A DNA stretch of 64,000 nucleotides from Reichenbachiella sp. 5M10 (lineage in GTDB: Bacteria > Bacteroidota > Bacteroidia > Cytophagales > Cyclobacteriaceae). A program made the position numbers and the translations under genes. Within the stretch, counting starts at the first letter, position 1. Each line of letters starts with the position of its first letter. This document shows positions 34,547-43,563 of the stretch, piece after piece. The stretch is from positions 1,616,501 through 1,680,500 of the forward strand of contig NZ_MDGR01000007.1 of NCBI RefSeq assembly GCF_002742335.1. The letters run 5' to 3'. The notes beneath the pieces are model-generated. The model had not been told where the DNA came from. It saw only the letters and a list, made by a program, of their open reading frames with translations, and did no database searches.

Positions 34547-36943
34547 TTGAGAATAATCTACTTCCATATTCTATCCTTGTCTCTAGCACTATGCCTGTGC
34601 CTCAGCGCAACACTCGCTATGTCACAGCGACAGGAGACTGGGGGGATTTCTGGTGCAGTATCGTCCTCGGATGGAGAAGCCCTCCCTATGGTGCCTATTC
34701 GGATTCTAGAGACAGGCGTAGGAGTAGTAGCCGATGATCAAGGACATTTTGTGTTTTCAGACTTGCCTTTTGGGGAGTATCGGCTCAGTGTTACCTTCCT
34801 CGGGTTTGAGGATCGCCAAATTACCGTCACACTGGATGACCAACACCCTCACGTATCGCTAAACCTTACCTTGACTCACGATAGCGAAATGCTAGAGGAG
34901 GTGACGATCTCTCACGATGCAGAAAAGGAACAGCAAACCCAAGGGTTTGCGGTAGAGGCTGTGGGAACCAAGCAGTTTCAAGCCCAATCGATCGAAATCA
35001 ATCAAGTATTGGATCAAACTGCGGGGGTCAAGGTACGTCAATCCGGAGGACTGGGCTCTAGAGTCAACTATAGCATGAACGGCCTGAGTGGTCAATCCAT
35101 TCGTTTCTTTATGGATGGGGTGCCCATGGATTATTTTGGGTCGTCCTACTCGATCAATACCATCCCTATTTCGCTCGTAGACCGTGTGGAAGTCTACAAG
35201 GGCGTAGTGCCTGTCGAACTAGGCAATGATGCATTAGGTGGCGCAATCAACCTCGTGACCAAATCCAGTTTCAACGAGTTCGTAGAGGCTTCTTATTCCT
35301 ACGGATCATTCAATACTCATCGAGCAGCGATACAAGGCAGCTGGCGAGCGAAGCAATCCGGCTTGACGATGAAGCTGTCTGCATTCTACAATTACTCGGA
35401 CAACAACTACTACGTATGGGGCGAAGATGTACCTGTCACCGATGTGAATACCGCCAATGTCACCCGTGGGGAGAAAGTCAGGCGTTTTCATGACGGGTAT
35501 GAATCCAAGTCTGTCAAAGCTGACTTTGGCTTTACGCAAAAAAAATGGGCAGATAAGTTACTCCTTGGTGTTCTGTACTCTGAGATGGACAAAGATATCC
35601 AGCACGGTCCTACGATGGAGGTGGTGTTTGGGGAAGCTCGATATCACCAACGTGTGGTGATGCCCAACATGACTTATCAGAAGTTTGATTTCTTAGCCAA
35701 AGGGCTGGATGTGAATTGGTTTGCATCGTACTCGTACCTAGTGCGTGACCGCATCGACACGACAACCAACATGTACAATTGGGATGGAAGTATTCTGGAT
35801 GCAAATTCAGATCGAGGGGAGCAGCTTTGGACGTTGAATACGCTGGATCAGAAAGTCTGGCTCAACCGTCTCAACCTCGTCTATCAGCTCAATCCTCACC
35901 ACAAACTGGGCTACAACTATGTCTTCAGTGACCTGACACGAACAGATAGTGATCCAGTCGTGACACAAAAGACCGACGGCTATTGGGCGCCACAGACGTT
36001 TCGAAGGCACAGCATGGGATGGGTGTTGCAGAGTCAGTTCTTGGAGCAAAGACTCCATACTTCGCTGTTTGTCAAATGGTTTGGCTACCGTGCTGCGATC
36101 AAAACAGCTACCACCGAAAACAGCGTCACCAGTTACCAGACCGAACAAGCCAGTGCATCGGATTGGGGCTATGGGGTGGCGGGTTCGTATCAGCTCAGAC
36201 CTAGCGTGATGTTGAGTCTGTCGGTAGAGCAAGCCTATCGACTACCAGCCGCCAACGAAGTGCTAGGGGACGGTCTCAATGTTGTCAGCACTACTGCGCT
36301 TCGTTCTGAGTCCAGTCTCAATGCCAATTTGGGTTTTAGGGTCACTACTGCGATGGAGCGCAAAAACCGATTCACCTTTTCAGGCAATGTCTTCTATCGG
36401 GATGTCACAGATTTGATCCAGCAGTACTCGTACGATCCTGGAGCCTTTGTCAACATCAATTTTGATCAGGTAAGAATGCAGGGAGTGGATGGCAAAATCA
36501 AATTCGCGCATAGTCATTGGTTGACCGTCAATCAGACGGTGTCCTATTTGAGTCCTATCGTCAAGTCGGATACCGATGAGTTGGGCAACAACAATGTGAC
36601 AAAAAATTCGCGACTAGCCAATACGCCCTTTTTCCAAACCAATACCGAGCTACGAACTCAATTCAAGAATCTGATCCAGGAAGGTGCTGTTACCTTCTTC
36701 TATTGGAGTGTATCGTATGTGGGTGAATTTCATCGTCACTCAGAGATCATAGGTCGGTACAACAAGGACGTGATTCCTGCTCAGTTGGTCAATAGCTGCG
36801 GGATAGGTTATACGTTTCCCAAAGAAAAACTCAGCCTCAGCGTGGACGTGAGCAACCTGTTCGATGAGCAGGTATTCGATAATTATGCGATTCAAAAACC
36901 CGGTAGAGCGGCCTATATCAAAGCCACCTATCGATTATTATAA
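34547..36943 (+). CDS. xusA: TonB-dependent siderophore receptor (XusA-like)
   Basis: A 798-residue outer-membrane receptor, probably starting at TTG 34547 (no in-frame ATG gives a full signal peptide). After the signal (LCLCLSATLAMSQ) comes a carboxypeptidase-regulatory-like domain (about 30-115), a plug domain (about 130-235, GGLGSRVNYSMNGLSGQSIR; VEVYKGVVPVELGNDALGGA) and a 22-strand-type barrel ending in aromatic-rich strands. Followed by a DUF4374 lipoprotein and a PepSY membrane protein, this matches the XusABC xenosiderophore uptake arrangement known from Bacteroides. The cognate siderophore is not identifiable. Confidence 0.88.
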   Translation: MRIIYFHILSLSLALCLCLSATLAMSQRQETGGISGAVSSSDGEALPMVPIRILETGVGVVADDQGHFVFSDLPFGEYRLSVTFLGFEDRQITVTLDDQHPHVSLNLTLTHDSEMLEEVTISHDAEKEQQTQGFAVEAVGTKQFQAQSIEINQVLDQTAGVKVRQSGGLGSRVNYSMNGLSGQSIRFFMDGVPMDYFGSSYSINTIPISLVDRVEVYKGVVPVELGNDALGGAINLVTKSSFNEFVEASYSYGSFNTHRAAIQGSWRAKQSGLTMKLSAFYNYSDNNYYVWGEDVPVTDVNTANVTRGEKVRRFHDGYESKSVKADFGFTQKKWADKLLLGVLYSEMDKDIQHGPTMEVVFGEARYHQRVVMPNMTYQKFDFLAKGLDVNWFASYSYLVRDRIDTTTNMYNWDGSILDANSDRGEQLWTLNTLDQKVWLNRLNLVYQLNPHHKLGYNYVFSDLTRTDSDPVVTQKTDGYWAPQTFRRHSMGWVLQSQFLEQRLHTSLFVKWFGYRAAIKTATTENSVTSYQTEQASASDWGYGVAGSYQLRPSVMLSLSVEQAYRLPAANEVLGDGLNVVSTTALRSESSLNANLGFRVTTAMERKNRFTFSGNVFYRDVTDLIQQYSYDPGAFVNINFDQVRMQGVDGKIKFAHSHWLTVNQTVSYLSPIVKSDTDELGNNNVTKNSRLANTPFFQTNTELRTQFKNLIQEGAVTFFYWSVSYVGEFHRHSEIIGRYNKDVIPAQLVNSCGIGYTFPKEKLSLSVDVSNLFDEQVFDNYAIQKPGRAAYIKATYRLL

Positions 36944-36982
36944 AACCATTTAACATTCAAAATCATACAAATTAAGAAGTAT

Positions 36983-38275
36983 ATGAAACAGATTTTTAAA
37001 ATAGCAATGGCCATGTACATGGCGATGTTCTTGATCGCTTGTAGCGAAGACGATGACTCTAATGAAGATGTCATCGCTGCAGATGGTATCTACAACTTCC
37101 TAGGAACTATCGACGGTGCTTACTACCTAGCAGCCTCCGAAACGCTCACCGAAGGTAGCCTGACTTTTGTCAACAATGGTACGCAGATCGATGCAGACCA
37201 AGCGGCCCGTATCATCGCTTCTGGTGATTACTTGTATTCGTTGGATTACGGGACGGGGTTGTTGTCTCAGTTGCAGCCTACAGCTACAGGGGAGTATGTC
37301 AAGATCAAAGAAATCAACGCAGGGCTGTCAGTCGGGACCAATACGCCACGCTATGCACTAGCAGACGAAAGCACCATCATCGTGATGAACGTGGAGACGA
37401 CTCCCGTGACTGATGATGCAGGTGACGTGACAGACTACATTTGTACACTGAGGTTGTCTTCTGTGGCTATTCCAGAGATGACCATTGGCAATTTGACGGA
37501 GTTTGTGATCCCACAAACAGAGAATGCCAAAAAAGGAGCAACCATTGGGTACCATCCTATGAGAGCGAGTTCTCCGGTGATTTCAGGAGACAAGATCTAT
37601 TTTGGTTTGATGCACACAGATATTTTTGATCCGACTGTACCTCCTCCATTCAGAGCACCTAAGCAGTCTGGTTTAGAGACTTTGGTGTTTGACTACCCAT
37701 CGATGACCAATGGGACAATCACCGAATCGAGTGCTGCGACGGGACACACGGGTGGATACCGCGCACCTGCGATGCATGTGGACGAAAACGGTGACGTATA
37801 CCAAAACAACTGGTTCATGAGTGCCACTGGATTTGATCTATCGAATGGGGACAAAACAGTCATCATGAGGTTGAGAGATGGAGCGTATGATTCGAGCTAC
37901 GAGTTTGACGTGTCGGCAGCTTTAGGGCTGGAAAGCAATGTCGCTGCAGTAGGTTGGTTCTATGTAGGCAATGGGATCGGATACATGCCTATCCAGCTCG
38001 AAGACGAGGGCAACTACTATACAGACAACTCATGGAGTGTAGCTAGAATCGACATCTACAACCAAACGGCTGTCAAGCTTGATGTACCGCTATCTCAGCT
38101 ATTCACCTACGAAAACGGCATCACAGTAGACGACAATTTCTACATGGCTATCAGTCCAACGGGTGGTGATGCAGCTGTTTACGAGTTTGACGCGAGCTCT
38201 GCTGCTGCTGACGCAGTGACTGAGGGGCTTGGCTTGGATGGCAACAACATCCACGTAGAAGGTATCTATCACTAA
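36983..38275 (+). CDS. xusB: DUF4374 surface lipoprotein (XusB-like)
   Basis: A 430-residue lipoprotein (lipobox LIAC at about residue 20, followed by an acidic SEDDDSNEDV stretch of the kind that helps surface export in Bacteroidota). The rest is a beta-propeller of the DUF4374 family. In Bacteroides the homolog binds ferric siderophores at the cell surface. It lies 39 bp after the receptor gene, clearly in one operon. Confidence 0.85.
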   Translation: MKQIFKIAMAMYMAMFLIACSEDDDSNEDVIAADGIYNFLGTIDGAYYLAASETLTEGSLTFVNNGTQIDADQAARIIASGDYLYSLDYGTGLLSQLQPTATGEYVKIKEINAGLSVGTNTPRYALADESTIIVMNVETTPVTDDAGDVTDYICTLRLSSVAIPEMTIGNLTEFVIPQTENAKKGATIGYHPMRASSPVISGDKIYFGLMHTDIFDPTVPPPFRAPKQSGLETLVFDYPSMTNGTITESSAATGHTGGYRAPAMHVDENGDVYQNNWFMSATGFDLSNGDKTVIMRLRDGAYDSSYEFDVSAALGLESNVAAVGWFYVGNGIGYMPIQLEDEGNYYTDNSWSVARIDIYNQTAVKLDVPLSQLFTYENGITVDDNFYMAISPTGGDAAVYEFDASSAAADAVTEGLGLDGNNIHVEGIYH

Positions 38276-38296
38276 TCCAGATCAATCAAAATACGG

Positions 38297-38347
38297 AAAC
38301 AGACCTTGTTGTTATTTTCGACTAGAAAAAAACAACAAGGTCTGTTT
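38297..38347 (+). terminator. Perfect 17-bp hairpin after the DUF4374 gene
   Basis: AAACAGACCTTGTTGTT (38297-38313) and AACAACAAGGTCTGTTT (38331-38347) are exact complements around a 17-nt loop. There is no T run beyond the stem, so it may act as partial terminator or as mRNA 3'-end protector within the cluster. Confidence 0.75.
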
Positions 38348-38368
38348 ACATACAAAACCCAAACAACT

Positions 38369-38965
38369 ATGAAAGTAAATATCCTATCGGTATTCGTGTT
38401 GGCACTCGTGCTGTCGCTGCTTGCGAGCTGTGGTCATCAAGAGGAGCGGTTCAATTATACTTTGGTCAAGTCAAAACTAAGCTTGACAGAGGAGCAAACC
38501 CGTCAGTTTGACCTCATCAAAGATGATTACAGCACCAAAGCCAGAGCGGCCTATGAAGCCAGCAAGCCAGACCGTCAAAAAGTAAAAGAAGCTGTAGGGG
38601 AAGTATTTGCGCAGCAAGACGCAGCGATGCAGGATATCCTATCTCCTGAGCAATTCGATATCTACGTGGCGGAGATGAAAATCGAGCGCGATGGACGCGA
38701 AAAACACAACATGCAATTGATCAAGTCTGAGCTGGCCCTAGACAGTGCCCAAAGCGTACAATATGATCTCGCCAATGAGGCTTTCTACAAGACACTGATT
38801 GACAACCATGACAACTACCATGGCAAGCCCGATGTATACCTACAATACTATCAGGAGCTAGACCTGAGCAGAAGACAAGCCTTTGAGGGATTCATGTCTC
38901 CTGCCCAATACACGCAGTATGTGGAATTGGCGACCGAATACAACATCGGCAAGTCCGAACATTAA
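38369..38965 (+). CDS. Helical lipoprotein inserted in the siderophore cluster
   Basis: 198 residues when started at the ATG at 38369, which begins a lipoprotein signal with lipobox LASC; an upstream TTG start would include part of the hairpin. The mature part is helical and charged, with two similar halves (KLSLTEEQTRQFDLIKDDY and ELALDSAQSVQYDLANEAF) and LSPEQF / MSPAQY motifs that recall Spy/CpxP-type LTxxQ proteins. A role as periplasmic metal or stress-related accessory protein is only a guess. It is not part of the minimal XusABC set. Confidence 0.72.
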   Translation: MKVNILSVFVLALVLSLLASCGHQEERFNYTLVKSKLSLTEEQTRQFDLIKDDYSTKARAAYEASKPDRQKVKEAVGEVFAQQDAAMQDILSPEQFDIYVAEMKIERDGREKHNMQLIKSELALDSAQSVQYDLANEAFYKTLIDNHDNYHGKPDVYLQYYQELDLSRRQAFEGFMSPAQYTQYVELATEYNIGKSEH

Positions 38966-38994
38966 AAGAACCAGGTCCACCTGTTGCAATACAA

Positions 38995-39047
38995 GCCCTA
39001 AGGTTTGGGACGAAAAAGGTGTTCTTTTTCATCCCAAACCTCAGGGC
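38995..39047 (+). terminator. 22-bp near-perfect hairpin before the PepSY gene
   Basis: Segments GCCCT, AGGTTTGGGA and GAAAAAG pair with CTTTTTC, TCCCAAACCT and AGGGC, interrupted by two single mismatches, with a 5-nt loop. Together with the hairpin at 38297 it brackets the helical lipoprotein gene. It lacks a U tail. Confidence 0.7.
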
Positions 39048-39092
39048 CATTAACCCAATACCGATAAAACGTTTTGCCCATCTGGGAAACAA

Positions 39093-40286
39093 ATGATTCA
39101 AAAAAGAAATCCACTACTGAGGAAACGAAGAAAAAAGGAGAGCGTTTTCAAGTACAGCATGGCACTACTGCACCTGTGGTTGGGGCTTTTGTCTTCTGTC
39201 GTGGTTTTTATCGTTTGTCTATCGGGCAGTATCTACGCATTCAAACAACAGATCGAAGATTGGATCAATAGCGAGTCTCTCCATGTTGCCCATCCGTATG
39301 AGGACCGGGTCATCAGCAGCGATACATTACTGCTCAGGTTCGAGAAGCGCTTTGGTCGTCCGACGACTATGTGGGTCTATCCTGAGTCAGACCGAACTGT
39401 CCTCATCTCCTCTTTGAGTCGAGAGGGCGCAGGAGTATCAGCCTATTTCGATCCCTATACGGGCAATCTCGTGGGAGTGAAAAACCAAAACGCATCGGCT
39501 TTCTTTGCTTGGGTATTGGATCTGCACCGCTTCTTATTGGCAGGGGATGTTGGCAAGTTCGTCAACGGTACAGCGTTACTGATGATGGTGCTCATGTTGG
39601 TGTCTGGCTTGGTGCTTTGGATACCCAAAAACCTCAAACAACTCAAGAAAAGCCTGCTGATCAAGTGGCGTGCAAAGCTACTGCGTGTCAACTATGATCT
39701 TCACAAGGTATTAGGATTCTATGCCGCGCTATTGCTGTTGTTCATGGCGATTACAGGGCTGTATGTATCTTTCACATGGGTGAAAAATGCAGTGATAGTG
39801 GGGTTGGGAGGTGATTCTATCATTATCTCTGAGAGCAACCTGGCTATCAAAACACAACTGGCGCAATCTTTTGAATCCGCGATGGGGTCACTCGTCACCG
39901 AACAGCAATCCGCAGGGGACTCAGCAGCCTCGCTGTCTCAGGTGCTCACCCAAGCCCAGAGCCACTTCTCCAGTACCGGTCTACTCACTATCAACCTCCC
40001 CAACGAAAACATCAACAACTATACCCTCACACACCTGAGTGCGGAGGGGGTATTGGGCTTTTACACACCTGATGTGTTAGAATTTTCCCCAAGTGGGAAC
40101 TTGAGGAAGCTTGTCCATTTTAGCGATCTGCCTCTGCATGAGCAGTTCAAGGCCATCGCCAAACCCCTCCACACGGGAGAGATCATGGGACTACCCAGTA
40201 TCATATTCTACTTCATAGCCAGTTTGATTGGGTGCTCACTACCTGTCACAGGCTTCATCATTTGGTGGAAAAGAGTAGTGAGTTGA
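39093..40286 (+). CDS. xusC: PepSY-associated membrane protein (XusC-like, putative siderophore reductase)
   Basis: A 397-residue inner-membrane protein with four predicted helices: about 28-50, 140-165, 200-225 and 365-390, and a large periplasmic PepSY region between the first two. Motifs LHRFLL and DLHKVLGFYAAL place histidines in helices, as in iron-uptake reductase-type PepSY proteins. In Xus-like systems this component is proposed to free iron by reduction. It closes the cluster after two hairpin-bearing gaps. Confidence 0.85.
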   Translation: MIQKRNPLLRKRRKKESVFKYSMALLHLWLGLLSSVVVFIVCLSGSIYAFKQQIEDWINSESLHVAHPYEDRVISSDTLLLRFEKRFGRPTTMWVYPESDRTVLISSLSREGAGVSAYFDPYTGNLVGVKNQNASAFFAWVLDLHRFLLAGDVGKFVNGTALLMMVLMLVSGLVLWIPKNLKQLKKSLLIKWRAKLLRVNYDLHKVLGFYAALLLLFMAITGLYVSFTWVKNAVIVGLGGDSIIISESNLAIKTQLAQSFESAMGSLVTEQQSAGDSAASLSQVLTQAQSHFSSTGLLTINLPNENINNYTLTHLSAEGVLGFYTPDVLEFSPSGNLRKLVHFSDLPLHEQFKAIAKPLHTGEIMGLPSIIFYFIASLIGCSLPVTGFIIWWKRVVS

Positions 40287-40418
40287 TGCGCGCAATTCTC
40301 CACCAATAGTATGTGGCAGGGATACTTGAGAAAACTAGAGGTAAAGTACTGTAAGATGACTTTTATTTATTCCATTCTTTGTACAAATTGCGGCCTTTAC
40401 ACAACGTAACAATACGAC

Positions 40419-40970
40419 ATGGAGGTAAGAGGAATAATGCTGAGAGGGATCGATGATTTTGTATCGAGCAAGCATGAAGGAAAATACGAGCAGTGGGTGT
40501 CTAAGTTGCCTCAACAAACATCTGAGCTTTTGGGTAACGTGTCCAATTCGTCATGGTACAATATCGAAGATGCACTACTCAAACCACTCGAAGCGTTGTG
40601 CAACTTGGCATATTCAGATCCCCTGAGAGGTTCGTGGGAGGTAGGTCGATACAGTGCTGAGACAGGCTTGACAGGGATATACAAAGTCTTCGTGATGGTG
40701 AGTACACCGAGTTTTATTCTCAAGCGTGCCCCCAGAATACTGACGACTTTTTACAACCCTAGCCAACTGGAGATCAAGGAGAGTTCGAACAACGGCATCT
40801 TGGTGAGATGTACCAAACTGCCCGTCAATAGTGAGTTGATCGAGCACCGTATCGCAGGATGGATCGAGCGAGCAGGCGAGATCTGTGGCTGTGTCAATAT
40901 GAAAGTCGAAATTCTAAGCTCGATGGCCAAAGGTGACGCCGTCTTTGATCTAAAAGCAAGCTGGGATTGA
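40419..40970 (+). CDS. 183-residue hypothetical protein, paralog B
   Basis: Paralog of the product at 21651-22202, same length and collinear motifs (GRYSAETGLTGIYKVFVMVS; TTFYNP; GWIERAGEICGCV). No signal peptide or membrane helix. Like paralog A, it is a monocistronic gene with its own terminator. A small-molecule or gas sensor of the DUF2378/V4R type is possible but unproven. Confidence 0.7.
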   Translation: MEVRGIMLRGIDDFVSSKHEGKYEQWVSKLPQQTSELLGNVSNSSWYNIEDALLKPLEALCNLAYSDPLRGSWEVGRYSAETGLTGIYKVFVMVSTPSFILKRAPRILTTFYNPSQLEIKESSNNGILVRCTKLPVNSELIEHRIAGWIERAGEICGCVNMKVEILSSMAKGDAVFDLKASWD

Positions 40971-40984
40971 TCACCCTGTACAAA

Positions 40985-41020
40985 AAAGAGGTTTCAAGTC
41001 CACGGACTCAAAACCTCTTT
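40985..41020. terminator. Bidirectional terminator
   Basis: AAAGAGGTTT (40985-40994) pairs with AAACCTCTTT (41011-41020); an inner AGTCC/GGACT pair extends the stem. It separates convergent genes and has A and T runs on both sides. Confidence 0.88.
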
Positions 41021-41032
41021 GCGTTACATTTC

Positions 41033-41752
41033 TTATACTGCTTTTGCAATCGATGAATGCGGAAAGACCAAGCCTCTTTTTTGTAGCAGAGAGACGATCA
41101 TGTCTGTGATTTCGTCTACAGTGGCTGTCTCCATATTGAAGGTCAAATCAAAGATGCTGTTGTCTATCTCGTGCTCCACGAGATGCTCCGCCCAGGCTTT
41201 TCTGTCTTTGTCCATACGCTGGATGAGCTCTTTTGCCTCGGTAGCGTTGATTTTCTTGACTTTCGAAACGATCGCTATGCGATGCTCCAGCGGAGCAGTC
41301 AGCTTGATATGTAGACTGTTCTTCATGGATCGTGTTACACCTATTCCACCACGCCCGACGATGATGACGTTGCCTTTTTGGGCATAAGTTGTGATGATTT
41401 CTTTGACCTTATTGATGATCACTTGATCAGGCAATCGGTAGTGATGAGTAAACCCCGCTAGCAATTCATTGACAATGGCCGAATGATGCAAGCGTACCCG
41501 GTGATCTACATCTATGGCTTTGATGCCTAGTTCTTGGGCAGATTCCTCTAGGATTTCTTTGTCGATGTATTGCCAGGGATGAGGCTTGAGTCCTTCACCT
41601 TGGAGCTGGTTCAGCTTGGTGATGAGTGACTGGATGACAGCCTCTTCGTCACAACCAAAGTTTCTAGAGAGGGTGATGGTTGGACCCTCTACGGATTGAA
41701 AAGCTTGCATACGGTCACGCTCTTCTAAGTAGTTCTTCAAATTTATTTTCAT
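41033..41752 (-). CDS. Cytidylate kinase-like family protein
   Basis: A 239-residue P-loop-type protein of the cytidylate kinase-like family (distinct from CMP kinase). ITLSRNFGCDEEAVIQSL at the N-terminus replaces the standard Walker A, and NVIIVGRGG and LTAPLEHRIAIV are family motifs. The function of the family is unclear. It is a single gene facing a terminator shared with paralog B. Confidence 0.82.
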   Translation of the reverse strand: MKINLKNYLEERDRMQAFQSVEGPTITLSRNFGCDEEAVIQSLITKLNQLQGEGLKPHPWQYIDKEILEESAQELGIKAIDVDHRVRLHHSAIVNELLAGFTHHYRLPDQVIINKVKEIITTYAQKGNVIIVGRGGIGVTRSMKNSLHIKLTAPLEHRIAIVSKVKKINATEAKELIQRMDKDRKAWAEHLVEHEIDNSIFDLTFNMETATVDEITDMIVSLLQKRGLVFPHSSIAKAV

Positions 41753-42106
41753 GATGTATTGTTGTTAACTCAAAAAAAGAATCAACCAGCAGTACGTGCA
41801 GGTACAGCTGCATGGCTCGTTTTTCAAAATGATTAATATTCCGTTTGGGTTTAGGTATCTAAGTTGGGTTGAGTGGTGTACTCAGTGGATCTCTACCAAA
41901 CCTTACAAGATGTGTAGGGGTCATCGGGTACGCTACGCTTCGCACGATTCTATATACGAATTGGGAACAAAAAAGTGTTGTTTTCGAGGGGGAAATATAA
42001 AGAGGGTTGGTTGTGCGGGGTCTCATTGTCGCACCGACCTGTGGTAGGGGGGTAGTGAGACAAGTCGCCTTGAGTGGTCTTGATGGGCATGCCTCGCGTC
42101 ACTTGT
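41753..42106. other. Intergenic stretch, no gene seen
   Basis: These 354 bp form the 5' flank of the cytidylate kinase-like gene. I see no coding potential, RNA or strong hairpin; only a weak GTGCG/CGCAC pair near 42012-42035. Confidence 0.5.
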
Positions 42107-42472
42107 TCAACTGCTGCGCAAGATTTTTTCCATTTTTCTGCCCTTGGCCAGTTCGTCCACCAACTTATCTAGGTACCGCACCTTCTGTGTCAATGGATTT
42201 TCGATTTCTTCGATGCGGTATCCACAGATCATGCCCGTGATGAGATATGCATTGGGATGGAGAGTGGCTTGCTGAAAAAAGGTTTCAAATGTCACCTTCT
42301 CTTGTATCAGTTCATTTATTTGATGGGGACGATAGCCTGTCAGCCATTCGATGACTTGATCGAGTTCTTCTTTGGTTCTGCCTTTCTTCTCCACTTTGGT
42401 GAGATAATGTGGGTAGACAGAGGCAAAGGTCATGGAAGCCATGCGTTGATTGTGCGTGTCGGTTGTGTTCAT
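42107..42472 (-). CDS. DUF2200 family protein
   Basis: A 121-residue soluble protein with the characteristic DUF2200 opening (MTFASVYPHYLTKVEKKGRT) and VIEWLTGYRPHQINELI. Widespread in bacteria, function unknown; no informative neighbour. Confidence 0.85.
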   Translation of the reverse strand: MNTTDTHNQRMASMTFASVYPHYLTKVEKKGRTKEELDQVIEWLTGYRPHQINELIQEKVTFETFFQQATLHPNAYLITGMICGYRIEEIENPLTQKVRYLDKLVDELAKGRKMEKILRSS

Positions 42473-42576
42473 GATCAGTGCGTTTTTATTCTCTCCTTGT
42501 CGATGGGTTGTCGCCAGGTTCTATTTCATATGTTGTAGCCCAAGGCTGCACGGTCTGCGCTAGGTTGACCATGGAT

Positions 42577-42987
42577 CTAAAAAGTTAGGACAGCTTTACC
42601 AGATTCGCAAATGACACTGGAAGGTGCTGGTGTGATGGCACAGTCAGAGGCGATACTCCACTGGCGATTGTATGCAGCAGTAGCGGTCGTATAGGATGCT
42701 ACTTTTAGCAAAAACTCGGAGACATCGATGCTGTGGGAGTAGGCGATATAACTACTCGGACCACCACATGCTTTTGAGCCGAGGGGAGTGAAGCTCCATT
42801 GATCTGCATCCTGGCAAGTCACACTTTCGGCTAGTTCGGTGATTGCCGCCAGTTGTTCTTCCAGGTAAGCTTGCTGTTCTTCTTGAGAATCAGGTAAGCG
42901 ATTTTCTTTTGTTACGTCTTCTGTGCTACATGCGCTCAATAGTCCGGTAGCCAACAGAATGACGAATAGTTTTGGATGTATTTTCAT
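42577..42987 (-). CDS. Hypothetical lipoprotein
   Basis: 136 residues from the ATG at 42987, with a lipoprotein signal (lipobox LSAC). The mature part has a helical acidic N-terminal half and several cysteines (SVTCQD, SKACGG, SDCAITP, SVICESG) that could form two disulfides. I do not recognise the family. Confidence 0.7.
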   Translation of the reverse strand: MKIHPKLFVILLATGLLSACSTEDVTKENRLPDSQEEQQAYLEEQLAAITELAESVTCQDADQWSFTPLGSKACGGPSSYIAYSHSIDVSEFLLKVASYTTATAAYNRQWSIASDCAITPAPSSVICESGKAVLTF

Positions 42988-43094
42988 GTGCATCAACTTT
43001 TATTGGTTTGTAGCTAAAGACACCAGGAGTGAGGAAATGGTTGGGAAGTAAAGGGAAGTATGTTGATAGTGAGATGCCTTGTCACATGAAAGTC

Positions 43095-43562
43095 CTATAC
43101 GGTAAGCTGACTCGTCTTTTGGTCCAACACGGTCAGTAGCTTCAAAAGTGTAGCTCTGAACTCTTTGATTTCATGTGGTGTCGTGGCATGATGCTGTAAG
43201 TTGTCCATCAATTGACCTGGGATGCAAGTGGCCTCCTTTTTTTGCGCTGCACCATGGGGTGTTAGAGAAATAATCACCGTTCGTTCGTCTGCTTCAGAGC
43301 GTTTTCTAGTGATCAAGTTCTTTTGTTCCAACCTCTTGAGTAGAGGTGTGAGCGTATTGGATTCTAGGTACAAGAGTTTACTGATCGCACTGACGCTTTG
43401 GTGGTCCTGCTGCCAAAGAACCAGCAATACGAGATACTGTGGATAGGTCACATCTAGGGTTTTGAGCAAGGGACCATAGAGCTTAGTCGTCAGTCGCGAT
43501 GCAGCATACAATGGAAAGCAGAGTTGGTTTTCCAACCACAATACATCATTCTTATTTTCCAT
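43095..43562 (-). CDS. ohrR: OhrR-type MarR-family peroxide-sensing repressor
   Basis: 155 residues from the ATG at 43562. LENQLCFPLYAASR places the redox-sensing Cys at position 15, as in Bacillus subtilis OhrR; a second Cys at 113 allows a two-cysteine mechanism. The winged HTH (SKLLYLESNTLTPLLKRLEQ; RKRSEADERTVIISLT) is typical. It follows the glutathione peroxidase gene by one base, so it probably controls that operon, and a matching operator lies upstream of gpx. Confidence 0.92.
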   Translation of the reverse strand: MENKNDVLWLENQLCFPLYAASRLTTKLYGPLLKTLDVTYPQYLVLLVLWQQDHQSVSAISKLLYLESNTLTPLLKRLEQKNLITRKRSEADERTVIISLTPHGAAQKKEATCIPGQLMDNLQHHATTPHEIKEFRATLLKLLTVLDQKTSQLTV

Positions 43563-43563
43563 G

